Source: Centropus unirufus (Eukaryota > Chordata > Aves > Cuculiformes > Centropidae). Taken from it: a DNA stretch of 64,000 nt. Made by a program: the position numbers and the translations under genes. The notes under the pieces were generated by a model. That model was not told the DNA's origin, did not search any database, and worked only from the letters and a program-made list of their open reading frames with translations. The stretch lies in assembly GCA_013397695.1 (NCBI GenBank), contig VYZI01000002.1:186001-250000 (forward strand), given 5' to 3'. Positions 24,028 through 36,900 of this stretch are shown here, piece by piece; within the stretch, counting starts at the first letter, position 1, and each line of letters starts with the position of its first letter.

Positions 24028-27000
24028 AGTAGAACAAACTGGGGGCCCCATTGGCTCAGTGTCTGTGTGCGTTAAGCCAGTGATATGATGCTCCTTAATT
24101 GGTTCTCCTCTCATTTTTAATCCTCTTCATTTGTGCTTTGAACACTCTGTGCCAGAGCAGAGGGCGTACGGAAGTCTGAGTACCGACAGTAGGAAGTAAT
24201 GGCTGATGGGAATGGGATGAAAGGAAACTCTTGCAAGTGCGTGCCAAAGCTGTATTGCTCCCCACGGTAATCTTGGACCAATTTCCAGTGAAGATGCTGA
24301 GTCCCACCCCTGCAGGTACACGGGTCTGCCACGGGTCTAGAGCACTTCCAGGCATCCTTAGCCTGCATTAAGCCTTAGGATGAGTACTGGAAAGACAGCT
24401 CACCTACCTCGCTGGAGGAGGCCCTAGATTCCAGGTTGGGGAATTATATTCTTAAAGACTTCATGTCTGCTTTGCCAGGATGCACCAATTTGTAACTCAT
24501 TTACATGCTCTGCCTGCAAAGATCTGCTGACGTCCTCAAAGGGTGAGTACATAATTTAGTTATTGTGCATCTTCACACCTCAATAAAGAAGACGGCTGAT
24601 AAAAAAATGAAATGCCAGCTAGAAGTTCATCTAATTAAAGCTAATCGTTTTGGAGTGGCATAATTTTAAATCAGGGTACAAAAATGAAACTATTGCCTGT
24701 CACCTTACCCTCAAGAGATAACCGGAGTCTTAGCGAATTGAGTATTTTTATGGAAAGATAAAAGCACGTGATGAGGGAAAACTGCCCTTTAATTACTATA
24801 CTTCCACATTTATTTACTGGCACAAGTACCCTTTTCAGTAACTGTAATTGCTAGTATACCAGCAACATGAACTCAAATACCAACAATATCTACATAGCTT
24901 CAGCCTCTTCCACACTTTTAAAATTTGAAAAGTAAATGTTACAGCTAGGATGAAGCAATACCAGACTGGGATCAGGCCTCTGTGCACAGCAGTGAGCTGA
25001 AACTTGTTTGCAAGCAAGAGACAATCAGTGATGGTGGGTACATATCTTTGATCTTGTTCTTGCTCGTTTGAGCACTGAGTAAAAGATGTGTGTGTGAGAG
25101 TATTGGAAAATCCAGAACAACACGTGCTACAGCTTCACTCGGTGGCGGGTTGGAAGGTGTTGGATATCAAAGCAAGCACATTGATCTTAGACCACCTCAG
25201 CCTCCCAGAGGATGCTGGTTCTCCCATTGCACCTTGCCAGTTTGTTTTATGCTATGGGGGCAAAGGGACAGATCCAGATGTATGAGATTTTACTGTCATT
25301 TATTGCAACGATGTTATCTTATACCATGAAAAGACCCACTCTGTAGTGCTGTAAGTTGTAGTTTTCCTTGCTATGCAACTGCAGAGTTAAGAGGATTGGG
25401 CCTTGTGTGAGTTAAAGAACGTCCAGTTTAATTCAAAATAGGCTTAACAGGGCTGATCTGAAAGTTGTGATTTCTGTCATATGAGAACCCAGTTGGGATT
25501 TTCTTGCCTAATTTTAGATGACTATTCCAAAGCTGCCTTTGTATCCTAAACAGGGATGTTACTTTATGTATTTGTTAGACATGTAGGCAATACTGTCCAT
25601 GGAGATAAAGAACTATTTATTTCATCCTTGAACGGTAACATACTTTTGGCCAGGTGACTCATACCTAAATTTCACTCTTCTGTATTTTATGGCCTCCATT
25701 GCTTATACTGGGAGCCTTGATGCCTTCCTCAGATGTAAATACATATGCAGCAGGGCCCTGGAGCTAGGGGGGGTGACTCTGCTCTGCTGGTTTCTCCTGA
25801 TGTGTGAACAATGTAAGTCAATGACAGCTCAGATTGTTTCTACAGCAATTACACAGAGCAGCAATTACATTTCTGCAGCAATTACAAGGAGTGACACTGG
25901 AGTTAGAGGGAAATGAGGGGAAAAAAGAGAGCGCAGGAAATACAGCAGGGATACTGGCCAAGCTGTGAAATGGTTAGCCTAAGCCTGTTTTTTGAGGCCA
26001 GTGGTGAGGTAGTGAGTGGTCCACAAATCACTTCTGAAGTCAGGATTGTGCAGCAGGAAGAGGGCTGCTCACCGAGAGGGTCTGCCTGTCTGTCTGCCTA
26101 CACATTACGTTTGTTACCAGGTCCCTCAAACACACCCCAAGGGTTGGGCCTGAGGTCCAAGGGTCCTGTCCTTGTGTAAGAATAAGAGCTTGGCTGCAGG
26201 GAGAACAAGAGGAGAAGCTGATGTCCCTCAGACCACCAGAGCTGCAATGTAAACCTCCAGGAAAAGCCTAGGCAAATGCTAGATGCTCTAGAGACTGATA
26301 AATCAAAGGTGAATATCCTTATCATGACATCAGAAAACCCAGTGTCCAAGCAGTTCTGGCGATCCTGGAAAAAGGGGGGCAGTGACAATGAGTGACAGGA
26401 GTGCTCCATGTGCAGAATGTGCCTCATTGGGTGACTTCCTCTGGCCACCATAGCCAAAAGGGTATCACTGAGCTCTTCAGCCCTTGGCACATGAGTTACC
26501 TGCAAAGCAGAAAGTGTATTTTTAGAAAGCTTTCTCATGTCCATACATCTATACGTGGTAATAAACAGGGGAAAACCCCATGTATACATATATATACAGG
26601 TTTCCATACAGGATATTGTAGGGGCTGCAATCAGAATAATTAGAGCACAATTTGTGAACTCTCCATCCTACCATAGGCAATAATCCCAAAGCTGAGGCAG
26701 GCCGTGTGGCTGGCATCCCTCCTGTGGGGCTCTTCCCCACTAATGCTCTTTCCCACTTTGAAAGGAAAGACTTCAGCTGCTGTCAGCTGCGGCAGTGGAG
26801 CCACCTTTCCTCACACATGCCTGACTTATAGACCATTTTAAACTATGCCATGGGGGCGTCTAATATGCTAATGAAGAAAGTGGGTGGAATAGCAGGAATT
26901 TGAGCAGAGCTAAAAATGTATGTGCCTAACAATTGCAAATCAGCCTGTGCTGAAGTTACCTAAATGGGTTGGCATTGGTGGAAGGTGGGTGCCTCTACAC

Positions 27001-28645
27001 CTCTTCTTGTCAGTTTTCAGCAAGTACATGGCTAAAAAAAAAAATCACACGCCTCTGTATATGGGCCTACTGTTTCAGCCAGCATTATCAGCAAAGGTTT
27101 ACATCAAAGTCCTTGAAAAATACAGTTCCCTACTTTCCACTCTTATTCATATACAGTAGGAGGAACAGTGTCTTCATGCAAACACATCCTAGACCGGTTG
27201 CAGGCATAGTATTTTAGGTATGCCATGATATCTGAGTGTATGAACAGAGCATCTTGAAATGGACTGATAAAATCTTGGTTAGTTATTGCAATTGGATCCA
27301 TGTCTGCAGTGTATAAATGAAGGTTCTGCATATTGTGGCTCGTAGCAGAACTTCTTTGCCTCACAGATTTCTGTGACTGGGGTACAGTAGTACAGTTTGG
27401 CTTTGTTTCTGCAGCGCAAGCCTAGCTCTTCCATGCCTACTTTTAGTTAATTTGATTTTTCAGATCAGAACAAAAGTTTTCTGGGTGTATGAAAGAAATA
27501 TGTGTAAGTGCAGCTGCAATAAAGGCTTTGAAAATATATATATCTGCAACTGCAGCTGCTGAATCTGGGTAAAAATGGATTCACAGAGAAGAAGGTTTGA
27601 AGCCATTACAAAATCAGTGTACACAAAGGTGGGCAATTGAAAACAGAAAATTCACAAGCAGTCTGATAGTGAATCCTGCCAAAGCAAAGCCATTGGAAAA
27701 CAGTGCATGGGAGGTCATGCATGCAGAGTTGCATCCTGATCAGTGTGTTGTATGCCTCTTTGGGAAAGTAAACGCTAGAAGGAGAGATTTGCATGTGAAT
27801 GGGTGAAACACAACTCCAGTTTCAGGGAAAGTGAAAAAAAAACAAAAAATAAAAAAAATGGGGATAGTGTTCCAAGGAGTAATGGAACTAGTGGAGGGAG
27901 CCAGTTTTTGCTGCTGTTGCAGAGCCCATTTGAAGGATTGTACCTTCTGTTCTGTGCTGTGGAGGGTCCTGTCTCTGCCCCTGTGGGACACAGGCAGTGA
28001 GGAAAGGTTGTGAAGTTCTGGGCTTGGGAAGGAAGGCAAATACAACTGGGGAGGGAATCACAAGGTCTGATACTTTTAGCTGAAGGAAGGTAGAGTTCTG
28101 AGTACTGACCCAGCAGTGTGGGGAGGTGCAAGATGAAAGGGTCCATGTCTGAGGAGCAGCAGTGAGATAAGGGGTAGAAGCAGTAGGTTAGGACCAGGAC
28201 ATGGGGTCAGGTGAAGAGCAATGTTTAATAAAAACTTGCCAAGGCCAACTGGAGGAATCATGGGAGAAAGTGCAAGAGTCCAGGGGCAGATCCATTCCCA
28301 TGGGAAACTGTGATGGTAGCGTGAAGGTCTGCAGAGGTGCTGAGGCAATGCCCTAAACACCCCTGAAGGCAGAGGGGAGAGGAAGACCCAATGATGCAAT
28401 AAGATCTGCTCGTGTGTAGAAGGCAGGTGTTTGCTCTGCTGCTGCATGCTGGGGCAGCAGTGGAGGCTGCTGGAAAAGTCATGGCCCAGGATGGGACAAC
28501 CACAGCCTGTGCACCCGTGAGGGATGAGTGTGGTGAGAGTGAGATGCAAAAAAATAACATGCTAGGTCTGAGAGCAATTGCAGTCCCAGGAGAGTAGAAA
28601 AAGGACATCAGTGCAGAAAAACCCAGAGCTGCGAGCTTGCAGATG

Positions 28646-28733
28646 GGGGAAGCCAGCAGAGCTGTGAGAGGTGCTGGAGGAGCGTGGGAGGTGAGAGGAG
28701 GGAGGAGGAGTAAACATTGGGGCGAAGGCGTAT
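28646..28733 (+). other. Purine/G-rich tract
   Basis: Contains runs such as gggaggtgagaggagggagg followed by ggggcgaagg. It could form unusual structure, but the G-tracts are irregular. No gene is recognised. Confidence 0.35.
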
Positions 28734-30947
28734 CTTTCTGTCCCAGGATTATCTGCTCCAGTGCGGCAGTGCCAAATCTGTGTTTGCTGGATCCCAGCAA
28801 CCAGCAACCAGCATTCTGCAGCTGCGCTTTTACCAGCCTCCCTGCCTCTCGGAGAGGGGAGGACGGTTTGTAAAAGGCATTGTTTGCTCTGTCAGAGTGT
28901 GGCAGAGGTTACGCACAGCTTTGGGGCCATGAATACTAACAGAAAAGACTGGTGCAGGAGGGGACTCCACTCCTCTCTAAAAGCCAAAAACAATTTTTTT
29001 TTCTCTCTCTGGGATTACTGAAGCTCACAGGGAGAAGAGGAGGTGACTCCCAGAGGTGTTTGTGGTTGTAATGTGGCTACGTGGAAAGCAGTACTACCCT
29101 ATTTAGAGTCTATATGAATAACTCAACTTTTCAGTTTGATTTGAGCCAAAGCTTTTCTTTTTTCTTGCTGAAATAAGCAAACAAGTAAAATGATTTCAGC
29201 TTTCTTCCCTTGCACGTGGCTTTGGCAACAGGAATGCAATGGCATTTCTCTAGGCACCACTCCAGAACAGAGAAGAGGAGGTGGAGGCTCACTTCTTACC
29301 CAGCAGTGAAGATGCTGGGTTTGGATGTGAGTAACCAGGCTGAACTCACACCATTGCCTGAGGAAGTCCTGGCCTGTGCCCGCCTGTATCAGGGCAACCC
29401 TGAGCCATGGTTGTTAAAGGAAAAGCGAGGGTTCCTCATCCTCTCTCAGTGCTGCTGCGTTGCCTTTTTAAAAAATCTTTAAAACTCACTAAACTTGGAG
29501 CCCTTGCTCACCTCAGTACAGGTGAGTATGATTTTCATTAAGAAACAGGGTCAGCTGAGTTTTAGTAATGACTTCCAGGACTAGTGGATAGGAATTTTCT
29601 CAGGCAACGGGGATGGAGGAAATCCCAGTGACAACGTTCTGCAGCATGGCTTGCAGTTTCCCCCAGAGGAAAAGAGGGCTAGGAGGGTTTGTACTTCAGT
29701 TTCATGCCACCACTGAGCCCTTTTCTAGTACACCAGAGCAAATTTCCCCGCATGATTGCTTGCGTCCTACCCCTCCCTGAAAGATAAACCAAGAGTTGTT
29801 TCTTTCATGCTAGAAAACCTTCTCATTATTTCCAATTCACACGCACTCCTGCCATAGCCTGCAACTGTCTCCTTCTCCAGGAATCTGGCTTTGGGCTCCG
29901 TAAAAATAATAGCAGCAGCACAGGCAGCAGATCACCTCAGGAGGCAACATTGCCCTCTTGCCTGTCACATTACCTTCAAGATGGATGGAGAACTTGGCTT
30001 GGAAAGAAGAAAACCTTATTATTGTATTGCTATGAAAAGGCATAGAAGGTTGCAAAGTTACCTGAGGAAATCAGTTATTCATTAGAAAAGGTAATAATTT
30101 TTCTTCAGTTTTGCAGTAGCTGAATTTCTCAGAAGCATTCAGAATGGTCAGGAAATAACATAAAAATGGAGAACACTGATGAACTTGCAGTCATGGGATA
30201 ACTCTCCTCTGATCTGCTCGGTAGCTGGCACACAAGAATGAATGCAAATGAATATTTCTGTGTTTAAACTTGTCCTTTCCAATTATGTCTAGTGAACTAA
30301 TTGATTTAAAAAAAAAAAAGAGGGAATTTTATTATTTCTTATTGGTGGCTGACTCATTTAATTTACTTTTGGTTGGTATTTAATGATGTGGGATGGTTAT
30401 TAATATTGTTTCATTATTACTAAGTAGTTCAGTCTGGGCTGAGTCTGGACTTTTATTATAATTTTAAATTTAAAGAAATAAAAAAATATTGCAATGTGGG
30501 TAGTGAGGAAAAGTCAGATGTATGAGGCAATATTATCAGTATGTGTTATGCCCCCTCCACATTTATTTTGTGTTTATTTGCTTTTTCATTTTACAGTGGT
30601 GATGTTCATCTTAAAAGAAAAACACTGAGGGATTTTAGACGCTGATATAGAAGAATTACAGCCTGCAAACATGAAAAGGAGTTAGTTGTATTTTGAAATC
30701 TGACTTTCAATGCATTTGAATTATGTGCAGTCCACACAAAATGTTCAATATTATGTGCAGCAAAGTTAAGAATCAGAATGTGTCTTTCTTTAAAAGAAAT
30801 ATGGAATATTTCTTTGAAAACAAGGACCAGACTAGCTGCAGCAGGATGAGCTTCAAGAGGGGCTCCAGGCCATAGAGCTGCCAAATATTCTGTCACCCCA
30901 AAGACAGTTTTTCTTCTCTCTCCTAGCGGATTTCCTCTCCTTTATAC

Positions 30948-31003
30948 ACATACGCATACACATACACACACACATACACACATACACATATACATACACG
31001 TGA
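30948..31003. repeat. CA/TA-type microsatellite
   Basis: Imperfect (CA)n and (CATA)n repeat of about 55 bases. The apparent open frame on the minus strand here is only the repeat being read as Cys/Val. Confidence 0.9.
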
Positions 31004-33686
31004 GAATGCATACATATATGTTTATGTATTTATTTAGTGTTTTGCAGATGCTCATTTGAAATGGGCAATAAGTGAAGTCTAAAATTATAAAGCTAGGGAC
31101 GTTATCTTGAAGGCCATATGGACATTCTTTCCATCTCTTCATCGTTTTTCTCATTGTTATGGCATCTGCTCCATACACACCTAACCTTTTTTCTCCCTTT
31201 ATCAAAAATTTCTTTCAATATCCCAGAAATAATGGGTCACGGGTTAATTGATTTGAGAAGGTGAAGGAGAGCAGCTTTGGGCTCCTCATCCTGACCCGTG
31301 TGGCAATGGTTTTGGTGCACTGTCCTGGGTTTTGCAGGCTGACGGGTTTTCAGCTGCAGTGATAGAAACTGAACAATGTCTTCTCTGTAAAGCAGAAGAT
31401 ATTTCTCTCATGGCAGGCAAACTCAGATGTCTTAACAGTGTGTAATCTGTGATACCTGAATATGAGAATGGCTCCTTGGCTGCTGTAGGTGCAGCCCATT
31501 TGAGTCCAGTTTAAATACATGTTAGGGGAAGGAAAGCCCCCTGCTTGGTGCCTGTCTGCATTAGGGGCCATGCCCAGATCACCCAGGACTCTAGTGTTGG
31601 ACGGGTCTATCTGGAATGGCATAAAACTAGACAGGAATAAGGGCTTCATCTTTCTCAGCTCTCTTTCCCCAGGTTGTTTCCCTGCTATTCATCTTCTTGT
31701 GCTCCCACACTTCTTGTGTTGCTCTTGGCCAAAAGCTTCAAATAATAACACACAAATATCTGTAGCCAAGACCTTGTTCATCACCCTTATGGACTCCCAA
31801 GTGACCAAAGCCCTGTGAGTTTTAAAAGAATGCAGTATTAAAACTGAATATTCAATTTTCTGCATAGTTTCTTGACAATGCTTCCCAAAAAAAGTATGTG
31901 ACATACCACTTCTACCAACTCTAGCAAAAGCCTGATGAAGGCAGGAAGATTACTTCTGATTATAAATAGGTGAAATAGTCAGTGATGATTTAAAATAATG
32001 CAAAAAACACCTTAAATTTTGCCTTTTGTCTATGACCATAAGGCCTGTTCAAACACCTCTCTGCTGAACCAGTGCAGTCAGTGTATGTGTACTAGTTAGG
32101 TTTTTTTAATGATTCATATCTATCCAAACCCTGAAATCACTGTTTGGTTATTATTCAGACCTTAATCAGGGGTAATTCCCATTATATGGTGCTACTTCTC
32201 TGGCAGCTGTTGCTACTTCTGGCTTTGATGTTATTTGCTCTTACCTTGCGCCTGCATTATCCAATCAGTTGAAGTAGCTCCTGAAGTTGGTGCTTCTTCC
32301 TTTTTCTTCCGTTGAGTAATCAGTTGGAGCTAAACGCTTAGAGTTGCAATAGCTAATGGCTTTTTTATTTTCTCTGTACAATTTCAGTAGCTTGGATAGT
32401 AGCCAGATGTCTACAAACCACTGCACAGGCATTACTAGTTTGAAGCCTGATCACCAAATTCAAGAGTGAGGCTGGGAAGCTGAAATCTGTGTTCCAGCTT
32501 TGCCATGTATGCCCGGGCAGACCAGACTGCCTGTACATCCTATTTTCATGTTTGAAATGAGTGAAAGTAAGACAGATCTATTCTACAAATCTATTCTGAA
32601 GCTTTATTTACTCCAAATCTTCAGGCAACAAACAAAGCATAGAGACAGATTTTTCTGCTTGTTTGCTCTTTGCTGGATTTTGGGAAGAAATTTCAAATTT
32701 GCCTGATTCCCGCTGTTCCAAGCCTTGCTGACAGTAGGGAATTTTTGTCCATAAACCTACATATGTGTAATTGTACTTACAGAAGTTATTACTGAGATGG
32801 CAGACACAGCGGTGGGATAGCACAGCCAGTGGAAACTGTTTCCAACATTTTAAACCATGAGGGCAAACAAAAATTTTAAAAGTCACACCCTTTCCGTAGC
32901 TGTACTGGTGAAACTTCAAGGGGTAGAGCACAACTTAAGCAAGGACTCTGGTATTCTTTCTGTTGTTGTGGCTGAGGGGATTTTGGGTGTGAAGAGGTGC
33001 AGTCCCTGATTGATAGGACATGGCTGGCAAAAGCTTCAAGCATAGACACAGTTGTACCAGCTAAACCTGTCGATTTTTGTTGTGCGGCAAGGTGGGGCTG
33101 AAACAGCCTCCACTGGTGAAATCTCAGTTTTAGCAATAGCCTCTGCATTCCTAATAGAATTGCTTTTGCAGTGCAGCTGTCTCAGCCAAACACTGACGAG
33201 ACTTTGTGGTTTTGCTCAGGCAGCTGCGAAAGGGAGCTTTTTGGTGCACTTAAATGTTTTGTTAGAGTAAAATGAATTTTCTTTCTTTTCAGCGTTCCCA
33301 GTTTGTTGCTGAGAGTGTGGTGGTGTAAGTCATGGCTGGGCAGGTAACCGTCTGTTAATGAGTAATTCTTGTGTCTGATATCAGTATTGATCTGGTCCGT
33401 ATTTTGCAATGTAATATCATCTCCTGAGCGAGCTTGCTTGGATCTCCTTGTTGCTTCTATGCCATACTTCAGTTTGCTCCTGAACGGAGAAAGACAGGAA
33501 ATGTCAGGATGGTTGATTGTCTCTGATTACAAGCACCACTGGACCACATCCTCTGGAGGTGCTCTGAAACGCTTGTTGAATACACCAGCAACCGTCTTCG
33601 AGGGTCAGGCACTTTGTAAACTCTTCACTCCCTGTGGTTTGTGGAGAGTATCTTGCTACATGCCATTCCCATCTACCCACAAAGGC

Positions 33687-33699
33687 ATTAATGATTAAC
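33687..33699. promoter_or_regulatory. HNF1-like site upstream of HGFAC
   Basis: ATTAATGATTAAC differs from the HNF1 consensus GTTAATNATTAAC only at the first base. It lies 160 bases upstream of the HGFAC start codon. HGFAC is a mainly hepatic gene, so a site for a liver-enriched homeodomain factor at its promoter fits. No strong TATA box was found; ctaaaata near 33730 is a weak candidate. Confidence 0.55.
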
Positions 33700-33841
33700 A
33701 AGGATAATAGCTCTGCTTACTTAGAAAACTAAAATACCCTAAAGTCAAGTAAATCACAGTCCCTTGTGAAAGCTTGTTGCTGATTCACCTCCCTGCTTCA
33801 AGCCCAGCCCTAGGAGTTTCCCTCTGCCAGGCAAAACCTTC

Positions 33842-33862
33842 ATGAGAGGAGAGAAAAGATGA
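33842..33862 (+). promoter_or_regulatory. Six-codon upstream ORF overlapping the HGFAC start
   Basis: An ATG at 33842 opens six codons and stops with TGA at 33860-33862. That stop overlaps the HGFAC start ATG at 33859-33861 as ATGA. If the transcript start lies upstream of it, ribosomes meet this short frame first. Confidence 0.5.
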
Positions 33863-33924
33863 AAATCTGTGTTCTTTTCACTGTTGTCTTGGCTCTGACT
33901 CTGAGCAGGGACTGTGCAGGGATG
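33859..33924 (+). CDS. HGFAC: HGFAC exon 1: signal peptide
   Basis: ATG opens 22 codons, beginning MKICVLFTVVLALTLS and ending RDCAGM. There is a Lys near the N-terminus, a hydrophobic core and a small-residue end, as in a cleavable signal peptide. It ends in phase 0 at a strong donor, atg|gtaagt. An upstream ATG at 33842 is out of frame and stops at once, so 33859 is chosen. Confidence 0.82.
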
Positions 33925-36900
33925 GTAAGTCTGACTCTTCTGTTATGGAGTGGTGGATCACCTATGTGCTGGCTGGCATGACAATGTTGCCTTGGGGTTG
34001 GATGAGTGAAGCTATTGACCAGACGGAAAGGAAAAGGGCTTCGAATTTTTTTTAAAAAAAGCGATTTGCTAGTTGAAGGCTCAAAGAAATGCTGACTAAG
34101 GGGAGCCTGTAGGACAGCTGGTCCCATACATATCTGCAGTTAAGGAAATCACTTACATTCATGCCCTGCTGGGGAGAAAGAATGGGAGGGAAGGAAGAAC
34201 CACAAAAATTGAAATTCTTTGAAAATGTATCCCAGAAATTTGTTGACAAAAGTAGATACCTACAGTAGCATGGAAGGAGAGTGTTATCCCACCAAACACT
34301 ACTGCTGACTTGTAACTGAACCTGCCAGCTTAGATAGCCATCTCCTTTTGAAACCTCTCCCTGTTTCCATGCCATGCCCTTCAGTGTTTGCATTGCATGC
34401 TTTGTGTCTTTCTCGGAAGGCACGTCTGCAAGGCAGCTGCAGCACTGCTGAGCTTGGCTGTGATGCCCGTGCTAGTTTGCTACATCCCAGCATGGCCTGG
34501 CATCCACCTTGGGCTAGCACCGCAGCTAATAACCTGGACCCCAAGTTGGGTGATTTTATGATTAACCTTATTTCACTAGCCAGTTTAAAGCTAGCTCAAA
34601 TATACTTAAATAATAAATAATCTAACTATCCCTGTAAAGTACAGAAGTACATTGCAGGTGGATCAGAGGGGTGCTGTGGAAAACATCAGACCTGGTTGGA
34701 GCCATTGGAGACTGCCCAGTTCTGGCAGAGTCAGTGTACAGTCAAAAAATGTTTCTTCCTCAGAACAGTTCCAGTCCTACATAAACACCTTAGCAACAGC
34801 TTTATCTTATGCCTAACTTATGTCCCCTCTCCAATTCTGTGTTCATGATGTGCTGCTTCCTTGACTGCTTTGGTGATATTTTTATTTTACTATACTTCAG
34901 CTGTCAGCAACTTTGTTGGCAGCAACACTTTATGCAAATTACCATTTTTTATTATTTCCTGCAGCTTAAAATCAGCTCAGCCTAGTGCTCCTTACTTGCT
35001 ATCACTGAACCCAAATTAAGGAGAGGTTGCTTTTTTAACTATTGCCCTGGGGGATACAGCTAAATGGCAGGAAATGTCAAATGCTGGGATATTATTTGTA
35101 ACCATGAACTGGTCCCAGACTGTATATATGCTTCCTGCTGAGAAAAAATAGGAGATGAGTCCCTTGGCAATAGAAAAAACATAATGAGGCAGAGCTGTGG
35201 CCTTTTTTGAGTTGCTCTGGGTTTTTCTGGTTCAACAGAGACTTTTCATGAGCCAGTTTTTCTACCCACTCTTACCAGACTGTGCCCCAGCAAAAATCAC
35301 ATGCAAATAATGAGATCTTTGCAGAAACACCGGGAGAAATATAATTTCTAGGCACTCTGGAAAGCATGTTTGTCTGTATAGGATGGTTCCTGGAGTGAAT
35401 ACATGTCTCCAATGCACATTCTTTTTTTTTCTCTTTGTAGCACTACAAATCTGGGACAGAAAGCGGCTCAAAACAGGAGTTCACTCGCCCACAAGGTACA
35501 AAGTCAAATCCAGCAGGTTTCACGACAGTAAGAATGATCTGCCTGTCTGTATCCATGCTGTGCAAGTCAGTAGTAAGCCTGTCTTTGTTTCAACATGAAT
35601 AAGGATTATGGAATGGTTATGCCAATATTAATTTCTGTGTAGAGGGGAATTTGGGATTAGCTCAGGAATCCCAGGTAATATTCCTTCAGGTGGGGGTTAA
35701 TGGTAAGACGTTGATGGAATTTTAGTTTGCCTGAGCTGGGGTGGCTTATATTCACTCATAACACGGTGTGGCTGTATATGTGTGACTCCCTTCATTTTAA
35801 TCAGAGCTGTGTCTGCCCTGAGTACATAAACTCTTTGTATGTATAGGTCCAATTTCTGCCACAGCCCTTGATCTCTCTGTGAGAGAAGGGTTTGAGTCCC
35901 ATGTGGTTAGCTGGGTTGCTTTTGTTTTGATGACTCTTAAACAATCGGACCTCGTGGCTCGTGTGGGGATGGCAGACTTCCCTTTTTAAAGCTTTTGTTG
36001 TCCCGTGCTTCTGTTGTTATTGATCACATGAATCAGGCCATTAGTGTGCCTTTATAGCTTAGAAAAGTCTTTAATGGCCTCTGGGATGTGATATGTCTTC
36101 TGAATGGGGATGTATTTTCACAGCTTTCCTAGCTGTTTGTGGCATGAGGTATCATACAGAGAAAGTGAATATCTGAACATTTCCTTAATTAGTTCAGACA
36201 ATGAAAACCAGGCCTGAAAAAGGGTTAGCAGGGGACTAGCGGTAGGTAATTGACAGATATGGGGATGATTAGGGCAGATGGACGGATGATAAGTCCAAAT
36301 GAGTAGAAAGGGTTTGGACTACAGGGATGGATTTTTTTTTCCATAATGCTGATACCCAGCCTCAGCAGCCCTTTGAGATGATGAGTCTGAGCTTGTGAGG
36401 GTTAAAAAATACCACAAGTGTGTGCAGGAGACCCAGGCGTGATGGAAGGGGTAAGCTTAGGACAAGGAGCAGTCATACATCATCTTTGAGAAATGGAAAA
36501 CACACTGTGCTACCAGCTCGGCTGTACACCCCATTTCTCTCCTATGGCAGTGGTTAACTTCCCATTCATGCTCCCTGCACTTAAAAATGATTGCTTTTAG
36601 TTTAGTACTTAAATAAGCTCTGACAGTTTTTCTTTGTCTTTTTTTATCTTCAGTCTCCTTCATTCTCAAGACTCATCTCGAAGGATTTTTTCTGCTAGAC
36701 TCCCACTATCCTTCCTTAGACACCCACCAACCTTCCTTAGTTTCCATCACTGATTCAGTAAACATAAAACTTGCCCTTTTCAGATAGCAGTCCCATTGAT
36801 TTCTCCCCACTTCTAAGGAATCTCCTTATCTCAAAGGAAAGGTGGTGCAATCAAAATTATCTGTCATCCTCCAACCTTTAAAACCTTCTTTCTCCTGACT

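Larger units (their letters stand above)
23516..33686. other. Intergenic region between RGS12 and HGFAC
   Basis: About 10 kb without a recognised gene. Open stretches of 60-180 codons exist, several overlapping on both strands at 27.7-28.9 kb where GC and purine content rise, but none shows a family motif or splice structure. A CTCF-like motif (24011-24027) and a CA/TA microsatellite (30948-31003) are the only specific features noted. Confidence 0.65.

Noticed and set aside
26098..28800. Long minus-strand open frames (169 and 180 codons)
   Set aside because: They show no recognisable domain, splice structure or start context, and several overlap frames on the opposite strand; left as non-coding.
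30942..31205. Minus-strand open frame of 87 codons ending in a Cys/Val run
   Set aside because: The Cys/Val end is only the CA/TA microsatellite being translated.
36654..36760. Strong acceptor after ttatcttcag at 36653 as a missing HGFAC exon
   Set aside because: Phase 0 meets a stop after 14 codons with no donor before it, and the open phase ends at a donor giving the wrong phase for the FN2 exon.
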